Both the position numbers and the translations under genes were made by a program. Below the pieces are notes generated by a model. The model was not told the origin of the DNA, made no database searches, and saw only the letters and a program-made list of their open reading frames with translations. Shown here piece by piece: positions 6,878 through 14,886 of a stretch of 35,214 nucleotides of DNA. Numbering within the stretch: position 1 is the stretch's first letter; each line of letters starts with the position of its first letter. The stretch spans positions 1 through 35,214 of the forward strand of contig CAIKAS010000157.1 in assembly GCA_903825445.1 (NCBI GenBank). Direction: 5' to 3'. The stretch comes from an uncultured Acidobacteriia bacterium (GTDB lineage: Bacteria; Acidobacteriota; Terriglobia; Bryobacterales; Bryobacteraceae).

Positions 6878-8440
6878 TTATGGCGGCGAGACAACGTTCG
6901 AAGCTGCGGGCAATAGCGCGCCTGAAACGCTTTGCGCTACCGGCGCCGTTACTGGCTGAAGGCTCGGTGTGAGTTTCTCGGGTGTGAGTTTCTCGAAAGG
7001 TATCGGCGCGTTCGGCGGCTTCACCTCCGCCGGGCCTGGCGCACTCGGCACCGGGGCCTTCGGATCGTTAGCCGTTGTCGGCTCCATAAACGGCCGGGGG
7101 AACTTCAACTCTGGTACGGGCTGGCCCACGGGGATCGGCCGAACCAGTTCCGGCGTCACGATCACAATCAGTTCCGTGTTTTGTTTCGACACGGATTTAG
7201 AGTGGAATAGTTTCCCCAATATGGGGATGTCACCGATGAACGGGATCTTCGAGAGTGTATCCGTGGTCCGGTTATCCAGCAGCCCGCCGATGGCGAAACT
7301 CTGCCCTTCGCCTAACTCAACCTGCGTATTCAGTTTGCGTGTTGTCAGCGCCGGAATGTTAAAACCGCTCACAGTCAGTCCGTTAGTAAAATCCAGCGCG
7401 CTCACTTCGGGCGCTACCTGAAGGTGAATCGTGCCGCGGGGCGTAACGGTCGGCGTGAAAGTCAGACGAACGCCATATTCGCGAAATGTAATGGAAACTA
7501 CCGGCGTGCCTCCGGCGGCCGAACTCACGCTGGGAAAAGGAAATTCTCCCCCCGCAAGAAAACTCGCCTGTTTGCCATTCTCCGCCAGCACGTTCGGCTC
7601 GGCCAGAATCTGAAGGAGCCCTTTTGTTTCGAGCGCCTGAATGGTTGCTCCCAGATTCAGGTCCTTACGAAAGAAGAACACATTGAGAGCGTCCGCAACG
7701 GTCACCGTGACCGGGGCGCCCCCCTGCGCGGTGGGGAAGGTGGGCGCAGAGAACTGCTGTGTACCAACTGACCCGATTGTATTAGCCGCACCTGTACTGA
7801 TGATGTTCATTCCCAGCTGCGTGCTCAAACTTCTATCGACACTTGCAAACTTGACCTTCAGCAGTATCTGCGCTTCCGGCGGCGGCACATCCACATACAA
7901 GAGGTTCACGATCTTGCCCAGCGTCGATGCGATCGCCACCGCCCGTCCCGCGCTGACCGCATCCCTCACCGTTCCCCGCAGGAAGACCGTATCGTTCTCA
8001 AAGCTCAGATTCACGCTTTGCCCTGGCAGTTCCCGTTCTATTTCGCCCCGAATGGCTTCCACCCGGCTATCCGCCAGATCGCGGCTGCCTACAACCCGCA
8101 CATCGAAGTATCTTTTGCTCCCGCCCTGTTGCCAGACAATCAGGCTGGTTACTCCCGGAGCCTTCGCGCTGAGGAGCAATTCCAGCGGACTAACCGCTGT
8201 AGCCTCCGCAATCTCTCCAAAGCCCACGGAAATACGCTCAATGGGAAGCGCGCTGCCAACCACCACTGATCTGCCAACAGTCAGCAGGAGATTCACCGGT
8301 AAATCCGGGTCGGGCTGCGACGGTGGTGGGGATACAACGGCTGACTGGTTCTCTACCTGTCCCGCCGCCTGATACACGGTTGCACCGGTTAAGAATACGA
8401 GTGCAATCCGACATGCCAGGGATGTCATCGGCTTCGCCAT
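6878..8440 (-). CDS. cpaC: Tad pilus outer-membrane secretin CpaC/RcpA
   Basis: A 520-aa protein read from ATG 8440 (MAKPMTSLACRIALVFL...), just 8 nt after the cpaB stop. The frame is open upstream, but that part overlaps cpaB and precedes the signal peptide, so it is rejected. After the signal peptide comes a pilus-secretin N-domain (VNLLLTVGRSVVVGSALPIE, then SVGFGEIAEA), a BON-like segment (VNLSFENDTVFLRGTVRDAV) and the secretin core with the typical ILAEPNVLAENGKQASFLAGGEFPFP, VRLTFTPTV, TTRKLNTQVELGEGQSFAIGGLL and IPFIGDIPILGKLF motifs. It ends in an unusual ~95-residue Pro/Ala-rich tail, probably disordered and periplasmic or linking to peptidoglycan. It forms the outer-membrane channel for the Flp pilus. 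Confidence 0.93.
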   Translation of the reverse strand: MAKPMTSLACRIALVFLTGATVYQAAGQVENQSAVVSPPPSQPDPDLPVNLLLTVGRSVVVGSALPIERISVGFGEIAEATAVSPLELLLSAKAPGVTSLIVWQQGGSKRYFDVRVVGSRDLADSRVEAIRGEIERELPGQSVNLSFENDTVFLRGTVRDAVSAGRAVAIASTLGKIVNLLYVDVPPPEAQILLKVKFASVDRSLSTQLGMNIISTGAANTIGSVGTQQFSAPTFPTAQGGAPVTVTVADALNVFFFRKDLNLGATIQALETKGLLQILAEPNVLAENGKQASFLAGGEFPFPSVSSAAGGTPVVSITFREYGVRLTFTPTVTPRGTIHLQVAPEVSALDFTNGLTVSGFNIPALTTRKLNTQVELGEGQSFAIGGLLDNRTTDTLSKIPFIGDIPILGKLFHSKSVSKQNTELIVIVTPELVRPIPVGQPVPELKFPRPFMEPTTANDPKAPVPSAPGPAEVKPPNAPIPFEKLTPEKLTPSLQPVTAPVAQSVSGALLPAASNVVSPP

Positions 8441-8448
8441 TCCGGATC

Positions 8449-9324
8449 TCAATTCTGCCCCTGAGACTGGCTGAATTTGGCCTGAGTGTGTACCGAACCG
8501 TTCGACACTTCGATAACGTAAAAATGTGTAGCCGGCGGGACGACGATCGCCGCTGGCGGAGAGGGCTTCGGCCACCGCGCCGGTCGGTCGGATGTTACGT
8601 GCCCGCTCCCGAAAAGGTCAGACATAAAAGTGCCAGGAGGTGTGGAGACCTGAATATCCATGGGGTTCCGCAACACCAGCTGAATATGGGTTTCATTGCT
8701 GGTCGCATTGCTGGCGAGGCTGAGAATCTCGGCGTCGGTTGGCGTAACCAGAAGATTGACAACCTGGGCTTGTTCCGGCTTGCCTTCCTGATCTTTCTGG
8801 AAATTGATCCCGGCGGAGAGTACCTGAATGTTCTGCAGCAGCGTCCGCACCTTGGCGCCGCTGAATGTGCTGCCGCCCGGCGGAATCCCCGTTATCAGGA
8901 CGTCCACGCGCATGCCGGGAACCACGAAACCCGCCACGCCGACGACTTCATTTACCTTGACCGCGCACGCCCTCATTCCCGCCGGAATAGTCGCAGCCAG
9001 GCCGCCACCGGAGCCCTTGGGCGCTAAGCGGCTTTCGGTCAACGGCTCGCCTTCGTAGATTGGGGAGGCCACACCTCGGTTTAAAGAAACATCCAGGCTC
9101 TGGATCGCGCCTTTAGGCAGCGGCCCCTGCCACGCAGCTGTTTTCAGGTCGGCGTTGCGAACCACCGTGCCTAACGGAAGATCCCTGCCAGCCACCACAA
9201 CCTGAGCCACCTTCTGCGGTTTTCCCGAAGTGAACCGGATGCCCGCCACGCGGCAGACCAGTAAACTCGCAAAGATCGACATGACGAACGCGCACGAGAC
9301 GATGATGAGTACTCTTCGATTCAT
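8449..9324 (-). CDS. cpaB: Tad pilus assembly protein CpaB/RcpC
   Basis: A 291-aa protein with an N-terminal signal anchor (MNRRVLIIVSCAFVMSIFAS). An SAF domain follows at about 40-100 (VVVAGRDLPLGTVVRNADLK, GVASPIYEGEPL), then the RcpC/CpaB C-terminal domain (AVKVNEVVGVAGFVVPGMRV, DVLITG, TLLQNIQVLSAG, VNLLVTPTDAEILSLA). CpaB is periplasmic and supports the secretin, possibly binding peptidoglycan through the SAF fold. It lies directly upstream of cpaC as a two-gene unit divergent from the rest of the locus. Confidence 0.92.
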   Translation of the reverse strand: MNRRVLIIVSCAFVMSIFASLLVCRVAGIRFTSGKPQKVAQVVVAGRDLPLGTVVRNADLKTAAWQGPLPKGAIQSLDVSLNRGVASPIYEGEPLTESRLAPKGSGGGLAATIPAGMRACAVKVNEVVGVAGFVVPGMRVDVLITGIPPGGSTFSGAKVRTLLQNIQVLSAGINFQKDQEGKPEQAQVVNLLVTPTDAEILSLASNATSNETHIQLVLRNPMDIQVSTPPGTFMSDLFGSGHVTSDRPARWPKPSPPAAIVVPPATHFYVIEVSNGSVHTQAKFSQSQGQN

Positions 9325-9793
9325 TCAGACCCAGTCCGCCCCGTAGCTTCCCGCTGAGCAAAGAGTGCATTTTGATGCCCATGATGGGCAAGATGCGTAG
9401 CCGGGTGTTTCGCTAACGTAATCAATCAGTTAAACGTGCGAGCTCAACTGATGGTGTGGACAACAGGCTTCAATCGCAGGCACCGTAGTCTCTCCGGGGA
9501 TACACACTGGCACAAGTTCGGCGCTATTCCGTTCTACGCCTCGGCATACCCATGACAGCGAAAGCACGGGCGCTGTGGTCAATTCCTGACCAGATGCAGT
9601 CGCCTTCGTTCGCCGGTCCACGCGATAACGACATGTTCGCTCGCAATGCGAGATGCCCTGAGGAGCTTTAACGTGCTTGGTTGGCAGTGCTTATGTGTTG
9701 TGGAGTCAGCGGTTTTGTTCTCCACCGCCATTGGCTATCAAAGTGCCAATTAGGTACTTACGGTTAGCTCTTCCCCGCCCGACAAGTTAAACA
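9325..9793. other. Divergent intergenic region of the Tad locus
   Basis: No gene supported. It separates cpaB (minus) from the sigma-54 activator gene (plus), so it should hold promoters for both directions. Visible elements: a candidate minus-strand -24/-12 site at 9733-9748, and the perfect dyad CTCGCA-A-TGCGAG at 9640-9652, which could be an activator-binding site. The activator gene has no obvious Shine-Dalgarno before ATG 9794. Confidence 0.4.
9733..9748 (-). promoter_or_regulatory. Candidate sigma-54 promoter directed at cpaBC
   Basis: Minus strand TGGCACTTTGATAGCC keeps the essential GG and GC dinucleotides with 10 bp between them and a perfect TGGCAC, but the -12 element is TAGCC rather than TTGCW. 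It would give a ~400-nt leader before cpaB, so the assignment is tentative. Confidence 0.35.
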
Positions 9794-11170
9794 ATGATTC
9801 GTCTCCTCTTATACTCGCAGGACAGTGCACTAAAATCGACACTTGAAAAGTCCCTGGGCACCGACTGCGCGATCGTACTGGAACGGCGCATGGGCAAGGT
9901 GAAGGAGCGGGCCTCAAAAGGGGAGTGCGATGTCCTGATCGTTGATCTGGACCGCAACTCGCTTCCGGTCGCAGAGCAACTTGGATTTCTCGATGCGGTG
10001 CGCGATCTGGGCGTGCCATTAGTGGTGATGACGGACGACGATGAGAGCGCAATCGCTATGGAACTGGAGCGACGCGGCGTCTATCACTATTTCCGCAAGC
10101 CGCCCTTCTATCTGGAATTGAAGATCGTCGTCCGTCGTGCGCACGAATATGCCGTCTTAAAGCGAGATCTCGATCAGGTGCGCCGGCAACTGCCTCCTTC
10201 CGGCTGCGGTGGCATGATCGGCTCTAGTGCGCGTTCTCAGTTGGTCTACAATTTGATCCGGCGCGTCGCCGACCTGGAAGCTTCGGTGCTCATTACGGGC
10301 GAGAGCGGCACCGGCAAGGAGTTAATCGCTCGTTGTATTCACGGCTTGAGCAGTCGGAAGGATCGCCCGTTCGTCGCCATCTCCTGCGGTGCCATTCCGG
10401 AGACCCTGATCGAGGCGGAACTGTTCGGTGCTGAGAAAGGGGCCTTTACCGGGGCAGCGGTCAGACGTGTAGGTTATCTGGAAGAGGCCGACAGCGGAAC
10501 CCTGTTTTTCGACGAGATCGGGGAGTTCAGCGCCCATACACAGATCAGATTGCTGAGGGTCCTCCAGGAAAGACAATTCAGCCGCCTCGGAAGCAGCCAA
10601 ACCATTCCTTTGAAGGCAAGATTACTATTCGCCACACACAGAGGTCTGCTCGGGATGGTGGCCGAAGGAACGTTTCGCGAAGATCTCTATTACAGAGTCA
10701 ACGTCATGGGCATCAAATCGCCGCCCTTGCGTGAACATACCGAAGATATTCCTCAACTCGCCAACCATTTCCTGACCAAATACTCGCAGCTCTACAATAA
10801 ACCGCTTACCCGGATAACGCCGAACGCTATGGCGCTGATGGTTGAGTATCCGTGGCCGGGGAACGTGCGTGAACTTGAGAATGTTATCCAAAGCTCGCTG
10901 ATTCTGAGCGACAATAACGCCATCGGGACTCAGGACTTGCCGGCCATCATGCAACAGCCGGATCTCTTAGGCCTGGGGGACGCTTTGCCCGGAGCTTCCT
11001 TCGAAGATCAATTGCAGGATTACAAAATCAAGCTGGCGCACAAAGCCGTCGAAGAATGCAACGGGAACAAGACCCTCGCCGCACGCAGCCTGAGTATTTC
11101 GCGGACTTATCTGCATCGCCTCATCAAGGATACGGAAGATTCTTTGACACCCTCTCCACCACTCCACTAA
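9794..11170 (+). CDS. NtrC-family sigma-54-dependent response regulator
   Basis: A 458-aa protein. Residues 1-115 are a receiver-like domain with Asp51 in LIVDLD as likely phospho-acceptor and a late FRKPP lysine; the usual acidic pair after strand 1 is reduced to SQD (Asp10), so phosphorylation may be weak or absent. The AAA+ domain has Walker A GESGTGKE (169-176), the sigma-54 contact loop GAFTGA (216-221), Walker B LFFDEIGE, and the R-finger region FREDLYYRVNV. A Fis-type helix-turn-helix ends the protein (NKTLAARSLSISRTYLHRLI). It sits between cpaBC and the flp pilin, whose promoter carries a -24/-12 element, so it most likely activates pilus genes, as PilR does for type IV pilin. No histidine kinase gene is adjacent. 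Confidence 0.93.
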   Translation: MIRLLLYSQDSALKSTLEKSLGTDCAIVLERRMGKVKERASKGECDVLIVDLDRNSLPVAEQLGFLDAVRDLGVPLVVMTDDDESAIAMELERRGVYHYFRKPPFYLELKIVVRRAHEYAVLKRDLDQVRRQLPPSGCGGMIGSSARSQLVYNLIRRVADLEASVLITGESGTGKELIARCIHGLSSRKDRPFVAISCGAIPETLIEAELFGAEKGAFTGAAVRRVGYLEEADSGTLFFDEIGEFSAHTQIRLLRVLQERQFSRLGSSQTIPLKARLLFATHRGLLGMVAEGTFREDLYYRVNVMGIKSPPLREHTEDIPQLANHFLTKYSQLYNKPLTRITPNAMALMVEYPWPGNVRELENVIQSSLILSDNNAIGTQDLPAIMQQPDLLGLGDALPGASFEDQLQDYKIKLAHKAVEECNGNKTLAARSLSISRTYLHRLIKDTEDSLTPSPPLH

Positions 11171-11313
11171 GTTCCTTCTGTTCCCGGAAGTGTCGCCGGT
11201 GGTTCACGCTTAAAACCCCCGATTGCAAACCATGGCGTACGTTGCTGCGTTCAGCGTCCGCCTGTTGCCATCTAAGCTATTGACGGGATTGGCGCGTTCA
11301 TCAGTTCTCCAAA
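11171..11313. other. Upstream region of the Flp pilin promoter
   Basis: No gene supported. This ~140-bp stretch between the activator gene and the -24/-12 promoter is where activator-binding sites would be expected. I see no clear dyad in it. Confidence 0.3.
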
Positions 11314-11329
11314 CGGCGCTCCGTTTGCA
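11314..11329 (+). promoter_or_regulatory. Sigma-54 (-24/-12) promoter of the Flp pilin gene
   Basis: CGGCGCTCCGTTTGCA: GG and GC are separated by exactly 10 bp, with a perfect TTGCA -12 element and GGC at -24. Transcription would begin near 11340, leaving a 20-nt leader containing the GAGGTGAGGGA ribosome site before ATG 11360. It is supported by the sigma-54 activator gene immediately upstream. Confidence 0.7.
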
Positions 11330-11359
11330 GTACCTCCCCGCGAGGTGAGGGAATATCAC

Positions 11360-11569
11360 ATGAACACTACAATTCTGAAGCTTTACGTGAAGATGCTGAG
11401 AGTTAAAGATACGATTGTCCGTGACGAAAGCGGACAGGACTTGGTGGAATACGGTCTCGTCGTCGCCCTGATCGCTCTTGCGGCGATAACCGGTATGCAG
11501 GCGCTCGCGACTTCAATTGGCAACGCTTTCACGACCATCGGCACCAAACTAACCGGTTTCGTTGGTTGA
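11360..11569 (+). CDS. flp: Flp/Fap-type major pilin
   Basis: A 69-aa protein from ATG 11360 (GTG 11345 is in frame but would place the start inside the ribosome site). A basic leader ends at ...RDESGQDLVEYGLVV. This is the Flp processing context: cleavage after Gly, then the E/Y pair (E and Y in DLVEYGL) of the mature N-terminus, followed by a single hydrophobic helix LVVALIALAAITGMQALATS. It is processed by the CpaA prepilin peptidase and polymerised into the Tad pilus. The last codons and stop are tandemly repeated downstream. Confidence 0.95.
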   Translation: MNTTILKLYVKMLRVKDTIVRDESGQDLVEYGLVVALIALAAITGMQALATSIGNAFTTIGTKLTGFVG

Positions 11570-11620
11570 CCCTTCTTTGGTTGACCCTTCATTTGGTTGA
11601 CCTTTCCCGGTGGACCTTTC
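11562..11620. repeat. Tandem repeat TTGGTTGACCCTTC spanning the flp stop codon
   Basis: Copies lie at 11562-11575, 11577-11590 and 11593-11606 (last with one change), plus a degenerate GGTGGACCTTTC at 11609-11620. The first copy contains the last residues and TGA of flp, so the 3' end of the pilin gene has been duplicated into the spacer. Confidence 0.85.
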
Positions 11621-11625
11621 AGTGA

Positions 11626-11664
11626 AGAGAGGGTTCGGTTGCGTCCGCGCCGCCCGCCCTCTCT
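11626..11664 (+). terminator. Hairpin between flp and cpaA
   Basis: Perfect 8-bp arms AGAGAGGG and CCCTCTCT around a 23-nt GC-rich loop. There is no T-run, so full termination is doubtful. It could instead stabilise the abundant pilin mRNA or attenuate transcription into the assembly genes. Confidence 0.4.
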
Positions 11665-11682
11665 CCTGGTTCTCAACTAGAC

Positions 11683-12195
11683 ATGTCCAGCATCGTATTG
11701 CCGGTTCTTACACTGCTCGTGGTAGCCACGGTATGTGACGTCCGCAGTCGACGCATCCCGAACTGGCTCGTATTGCCGTTTCTTGTTGCCGGAATCATCT
11801 TCAGCACGGGCAGTAATGGTGTGAAGGGTCTCGGTCAGAGCCTTGGTGGTATCGCTCTTGCGGTCGCCGTGACTGGAATTCTCTGCTGGCTCCGCGGGAT
11901 GGGAATGGGTGATTTGAAACTTTGCGCCGCGGTGGGTGCGTGGATCGGGCCTTCCCAAATGGGAGTGGCGCTGGTGGTCACGGGACTCGCCGGCGGCATA
12001 CTGGCGCTGATGTGGGCGGCACGCCACAGATGTTTGAAGGACTCAATGGATGGTACGAGCGAACTCGTTTTGTCGCTCTGGACAAATGGCATTCGGCCCC
12101 ATTCGAGCCTCGTTCTGGATAATCCTCTGGCGCGGAAAATGCCCTATGCGCCAGCTATCGCGATCGGAACAATTTTTTCGTTTTTTGCAACTTAA
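11683..12195 (+). CDS. cpaA: Prepilin peptidase CpaA/TadV (A24 family)
   Basis: A 170-aa polytopic protein. The two catalytic aspartates of A24 peptidases are visible: Asp19 in CDVRSRRIPN and Asp77 in GMGMGDLKL. Four to five hydrophobic segments are present (for example VLPVLTLLVVATV, LVLPFLVAGIIF, VGAWIGPSQMGVALVVTGLA). It removes the leader from Flp and the TadE-like pseudopilins at the inner membrane. The C-terminal part (MPYAPAIAIGTIFSF) is typical. Confidence 0.92.
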   Translation: MSSIVLPVLTLLVVATVCDVRSRRIPNWLVLPFLVAGIIFSTGSNGVKGLGQSLGGIALAVAVTGILCWLRGMGMGDLKLCAAVGAWIGPSQMGVALVVTGLAGGILALMWAARHRCLKDSMDGTSELVLSLWTNGIRPHSSLVLDNPLARKMPYAPAIAIGTIFSFFAT

Positions 12196-12234
12196 CCCGT
12201 CGCATGGCCACTTGGTGTCAGCCACGCATCGCCC

Positions 12235-12256
12235 AGGTTTGGCGCGAAGCGCACAA
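12235..12256. repeat. 22-bp intergenic motif, copy 1 (upstream of cpaE)
   Basis: AGGTTTGGCGCGAAGCGCAC followed by AA. It is repeated with one mismatch at 14830-14851 upstream of tadB. This copy includes GCGC-GAA-GCGC, a mini-hairpin. Confidence 0.7.
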
Positions 12257-12299
12257 CGCGGCGGACGGCTTTCTCGATTACAGGTAAGCAGCCTAAATT

Positions 12300-13517
12300 A
12301 TGCCCGATCTTTCGGCTTCCAACGGAACGAACTCTCTCTCAGTCGCTCTAATTGTGCCTGACGCGTTCCGGCGTCGTTCGCTGGCAACCGCGCTCTCGGC
12401 ATCGCGAGCCGCTGTTTGCCGTGAGTTCGGCCATTACCCGTTGGAGGGAGACCTCGCCGAAATCGTGCGTCTGAACTGCGATGTCGCCATTGTGGATCTG
12501 GACGACGACGCTGAGCAGGGCATCACCGCGATTGAGAACATCTGCAGCCGGAATCCCACCATGACTGTGATGGTTTATTCCCGTCACACCGATGCAGCAT
12601 TGATGCGCAGATCCATGCATTCCGGCGCTCGTGAGTTTCTCACCGAGCCGCTCTCTCCGGAAGCCATAAGTGAAGCTCTTACCCGCGCAGCCGCCCGCCG
12701 TCCCAATCGTGAGAAGGCGACTGGAAAGATCCTGGTTTACCTGTCAGCCAAAGCCGGTGTGGGCGTCACTACCGTCGCCACCAACTTTGCCCTGGCGCTG
12801 ACAAAAGAATCCGGCTCTAAAGTTGTGCTGGCGGATATGGACTTTCAACTGGGTGAAGTCGCATTAGGGCTTGGCATGACTGCCGCCTTCTCTGTCGTGG
12901 ATGCATTACAGAACCCCGCACGTCTCGACAGGGAGTTCCTGTACACGCTGCTGCTGAGGCATAGTTCCGGACTCGCGGTACTGGCGGCTCCGGAAGAATA
13001 TGACATCTTCGACCCACCGGCCGCGGGAGTGGCCCGGCTGTTTCAGATTCTTCGCCGGGAATTCGACTATGTTGTGGTCGACGCCGGAACCTGCGCCGGC
13101 CAAATACTGGAAACCCTGATTGAGATCGCGGACACAGTCTATTTGGTAACGGAAATGTCGTTTCCCGCGCTCCGCAACTCGCATCGGTTCATTTCGTTTC
13201 TTTCCGGGAAAGACGCGAACCGCGCGCTGGAGGTGGTAGTCAACCGCTCGAATTCGCGCCAGGGCGATATCGGCGAAGACAGCGCCATCAAGGCGATGGG
13301 GCGGCCAATCAACTGGAGAATCCCGAACGGTTACGCCGCCGCGCGTGCCGCCCAGGACGCCGGCGTTCCCCTCGCCATGGAGAATTCACCCGTCACCATC
13401 GTACTTACACAAATGGCAAGAACCGTCTGCGGCAAGCCCCTTACCGCAGACAGAAAGCCCGGCAAGGGGTTCAGCTTCTTCGGTTCGAAGGCGATGTCGC
13501 AGGCTGGCGGGCGCTAA
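12300..13517 (+). CDS. cpaE: Tad pilus localisation ATPase-like protein CpaE/TadZ
   Basis: A 405-aa protein. It has an N-terminal atypical receiver domain (about 13-130; Asp66 in AIVDLDDD) and a ParA/MinD-like domain from about 143. The Walker A region is SAKAGVGVTT: the signature Lys151 is present but the usual second lysine is Val156, an atypical P-loop as seen in TadZ-type proteins. VVLADMDFQLGEVALGLGM and YVVVDAGT are the A' and Walker B-like segments. TadZ/CpaE places the pilus machine, generally at a cell pole. Its stop codon abuts the cpaF ATG (TAAATG), showing one transcript. Confidence 0.9.
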   Translation: MPDLSASNGTNSLSVALIVPDAFRRRSLATALSASRAAVCREFGHYPLEGDLAEIVRLNCDVAIVDLDDDAEQGITAIENICSRNPTMTVMVYSRHTDAALMRRSMHSGAREFLTEPLSPEAISEALTRAAARRPNREKATGKILVYLSAKAGVGVTTVATNFALALTKESGSKVVLADMDFQLGEVALGLGMTAAFSVVDALQNPARLDREFLYTLLLRHSSGLAVLAAPEEYDIFDPPAAGVARLFQILRREFDYVVVDAGTCAGQILETLIEIADTVYLVTEMSFPALRNSHRFISFLSGKDANRALEVVVNRSNSRQGDIGEDSAIKAMGRPINWRIPNGYAAARAAQDAGVPLAMENSPVTIVLTQMARTVCGKPLTADRKPGKGFSFFGSKAMSQAGGR

Positions 13518-14798
13518 ATGGACGTTCTTGATTTTGAACTGCTGAAGACCGGGCTGCACGCTACCCTGCTGTCCAGGATCGATCTCGAAAAACTGTCATC
13601 GATCGACGACGGAAAAGCGCGTCGCGCGGTTTCCACCATGATTCAGGAAATTGTCGGCGCACAGAAGGTGCCCCTGAACGCTGCGGAAAAGAAACAGGCT
13701 GAAAGCGATCTTCTGGACGAGGTATTCGGCCTCGGCCCCCTCGAACCCCTGTTGCGCGATCCCAGTGTCTCAGACATTCTGGTCAATAACCGAAACACAG
13801 TCTATGTCGAGCGCCGGGGAATACTCGAGCGGACCGGCGCGACATTTCGCGACGACCGGCACCTGATGCAGGTGATCGAACGCATCGTGTCCCGCGTTGG
13901 CCGGCGCGTCGACGAATCTTCGCCTATGGTCGATGCCAGGCTCCCGGATGGTTCGCGCGTCAACGCAATCATCCCGCCTCTGGCTCTCGACGGCCCGTGT
14001 ATGTCAATTCGCCGCTTCGGCGGTGGCCCTTCCGCTGCGGAGACTCTGGTGAAGCTCAGGAGCATTTCGCCGGAAATGCTGCAGGTTCTCGCGGCCGCCG
14101 TAAAAGCCCGCATCAGCATCCTGATCTCGGGTGGTACCGGTGCGGGGAAGACTACATTCCTCAATATCCTTTCGGGCTTCATCCCCGAAACCGAGCGCAT
14201 CGTCACCATCGAGGACGCGGCCGAATTGCAGCTCAAACACGACGATGTCGTGCGCCTGGAGACCAGACCCGCCAACGCGGAAGGCCAGGGCGCCGTTCGC
14301 CAGCGGCAGCTCCTGGTCAACAGCCTTCGTATGCGCCCGGACCGCATCATCCTCGGCGAGGTTCGCGGCGATGAGGCTTTCGACATGCTTCAGGCCATGA
14401 ATACCGGCCACGAGGGCTCCATGGCTACTATCCACGCCAATACCTCGCGTGATGCGCTTTCAAGGCTGGAGTCCATGGTCGCGATGGCAAGTGTCAATAT
14501 CCCGGAGAGATCGGTTCGTCAACAAATCGCGTCTGCCGTCTCGGTGGTCGTGCAGGTATCGCGCATGAGCGATGGCAGCCGGAAAGTTGTCAATATCTCC
14601 GAGATCACGGGGCTCGAAGAGAATACCGTCAGTATGCACGACATCTTCAACTTCGTGAGAAAAGGCATTGGTCCGGATGGAAAAGTAGTGGGTTCGTTCC
14701 AGCCGAGCGGCATCCGCCCCAAATTCCTCGACAAGCTGCGGGTGGCAGGCATCGGGCTACCAGCCGAGGTTTTTGAGCATTCCGTGGAGGTGAACTGA
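13518..14798 (+). CDS. cpaF: Tad pilus motor ATPase CpaF/TadA
   Basis: A 426-aa PilT/VirB11-type secretion ATPase. It has an N-terminal domain with [18 protein letters not shown] and DILVNN, Walker [13 protein letters not shown] (205-216), the Asp box IEDAAELQL, Walker [13 protein letters not shown] (276-287), and the His box [13 protein letters not shown]. It forms a cytoplasmic hexamer that powers assembly (and possibly retraction) through TadB/TadC. ATG directly follows the cpaE stop. The last codons (GTGGAGGTGAACTGA) are duplicated just after the stop. Confidence 0.95.
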   Translation: MDVLDFELLKTGLHATLLSRIDLEKLSSIDDGKARRAVSTMIQEIVGAQKVPLNAAEKKQAESDLLDEVFGLGPLEPLLRDPSVSDILVNNRNTVYVERRGILERTGATFRDDRHLMQVIERIVSRVGRRVDESSPMVDARLPDGSRVNAIIPPLALDGPCMSIRRFGGGPSAAETLVKLRSISPEMLQVLAAAVKARISILISGGTGAGKTTFLNILSGFIPETERIVTIEDAAELQLKHDDVVRLETRPANAEGQGAVRQRQLLVNSLRMRPDRIILGEVRGDEAFDMLQAMNTGHEGSMATIHANTSRDALSRLESMVAMASVNIPERSVRQQIASAVSVVVQVSRMSDGSRKVVNISEITGLEENTVSMHDIFNFVRKGIGPDGKVVGSFQPSGIRPKFLDKLRVAGIGLPAEVFEHSVEVN

Positions 14799-14817
14799 CT
14801 GTGTGGAGGTCAACTGA
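14784..14817. repeat. Duplicated 15-bp 3' end of cpaF including the stop codon
   Basis: GTGGAGGTGAACTGA (14784-14798, the final codons) is repeated as GTGGAGGTCAACTGA (14803-14817), one mismatch, 4 bp apart. Confidence 0.8.
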
Positions 14818-14829
14818 AATGCTGTCTGT

Positions 14830-14851
14830 AGGTTTGGCGCGAAGCCCACAA
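14830..14851. repeat. 22-bp intergenic motif, copy 2 (upstream of tadB)
   Basis: AGGTTTGGCGCGAAGCCCAC followed by AA, 21 of 22 identical to the motif at 12235-12256. In this copy GTTTG and CAAAC can pair around the centre. Confidence 0.7.
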
Positions 14852-14886
14852 ACGGCTGAAGAGACCGCACCAAGGGGCATCGCGAT

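Noticed and set aside
6734..6916. 60-aa plus-strand ORF with WLRQP repeats
   Set aside because: The repeat follows a short DNA tandem duplication after cpaC; composition is Arg/Trp-rich and not protein-like.
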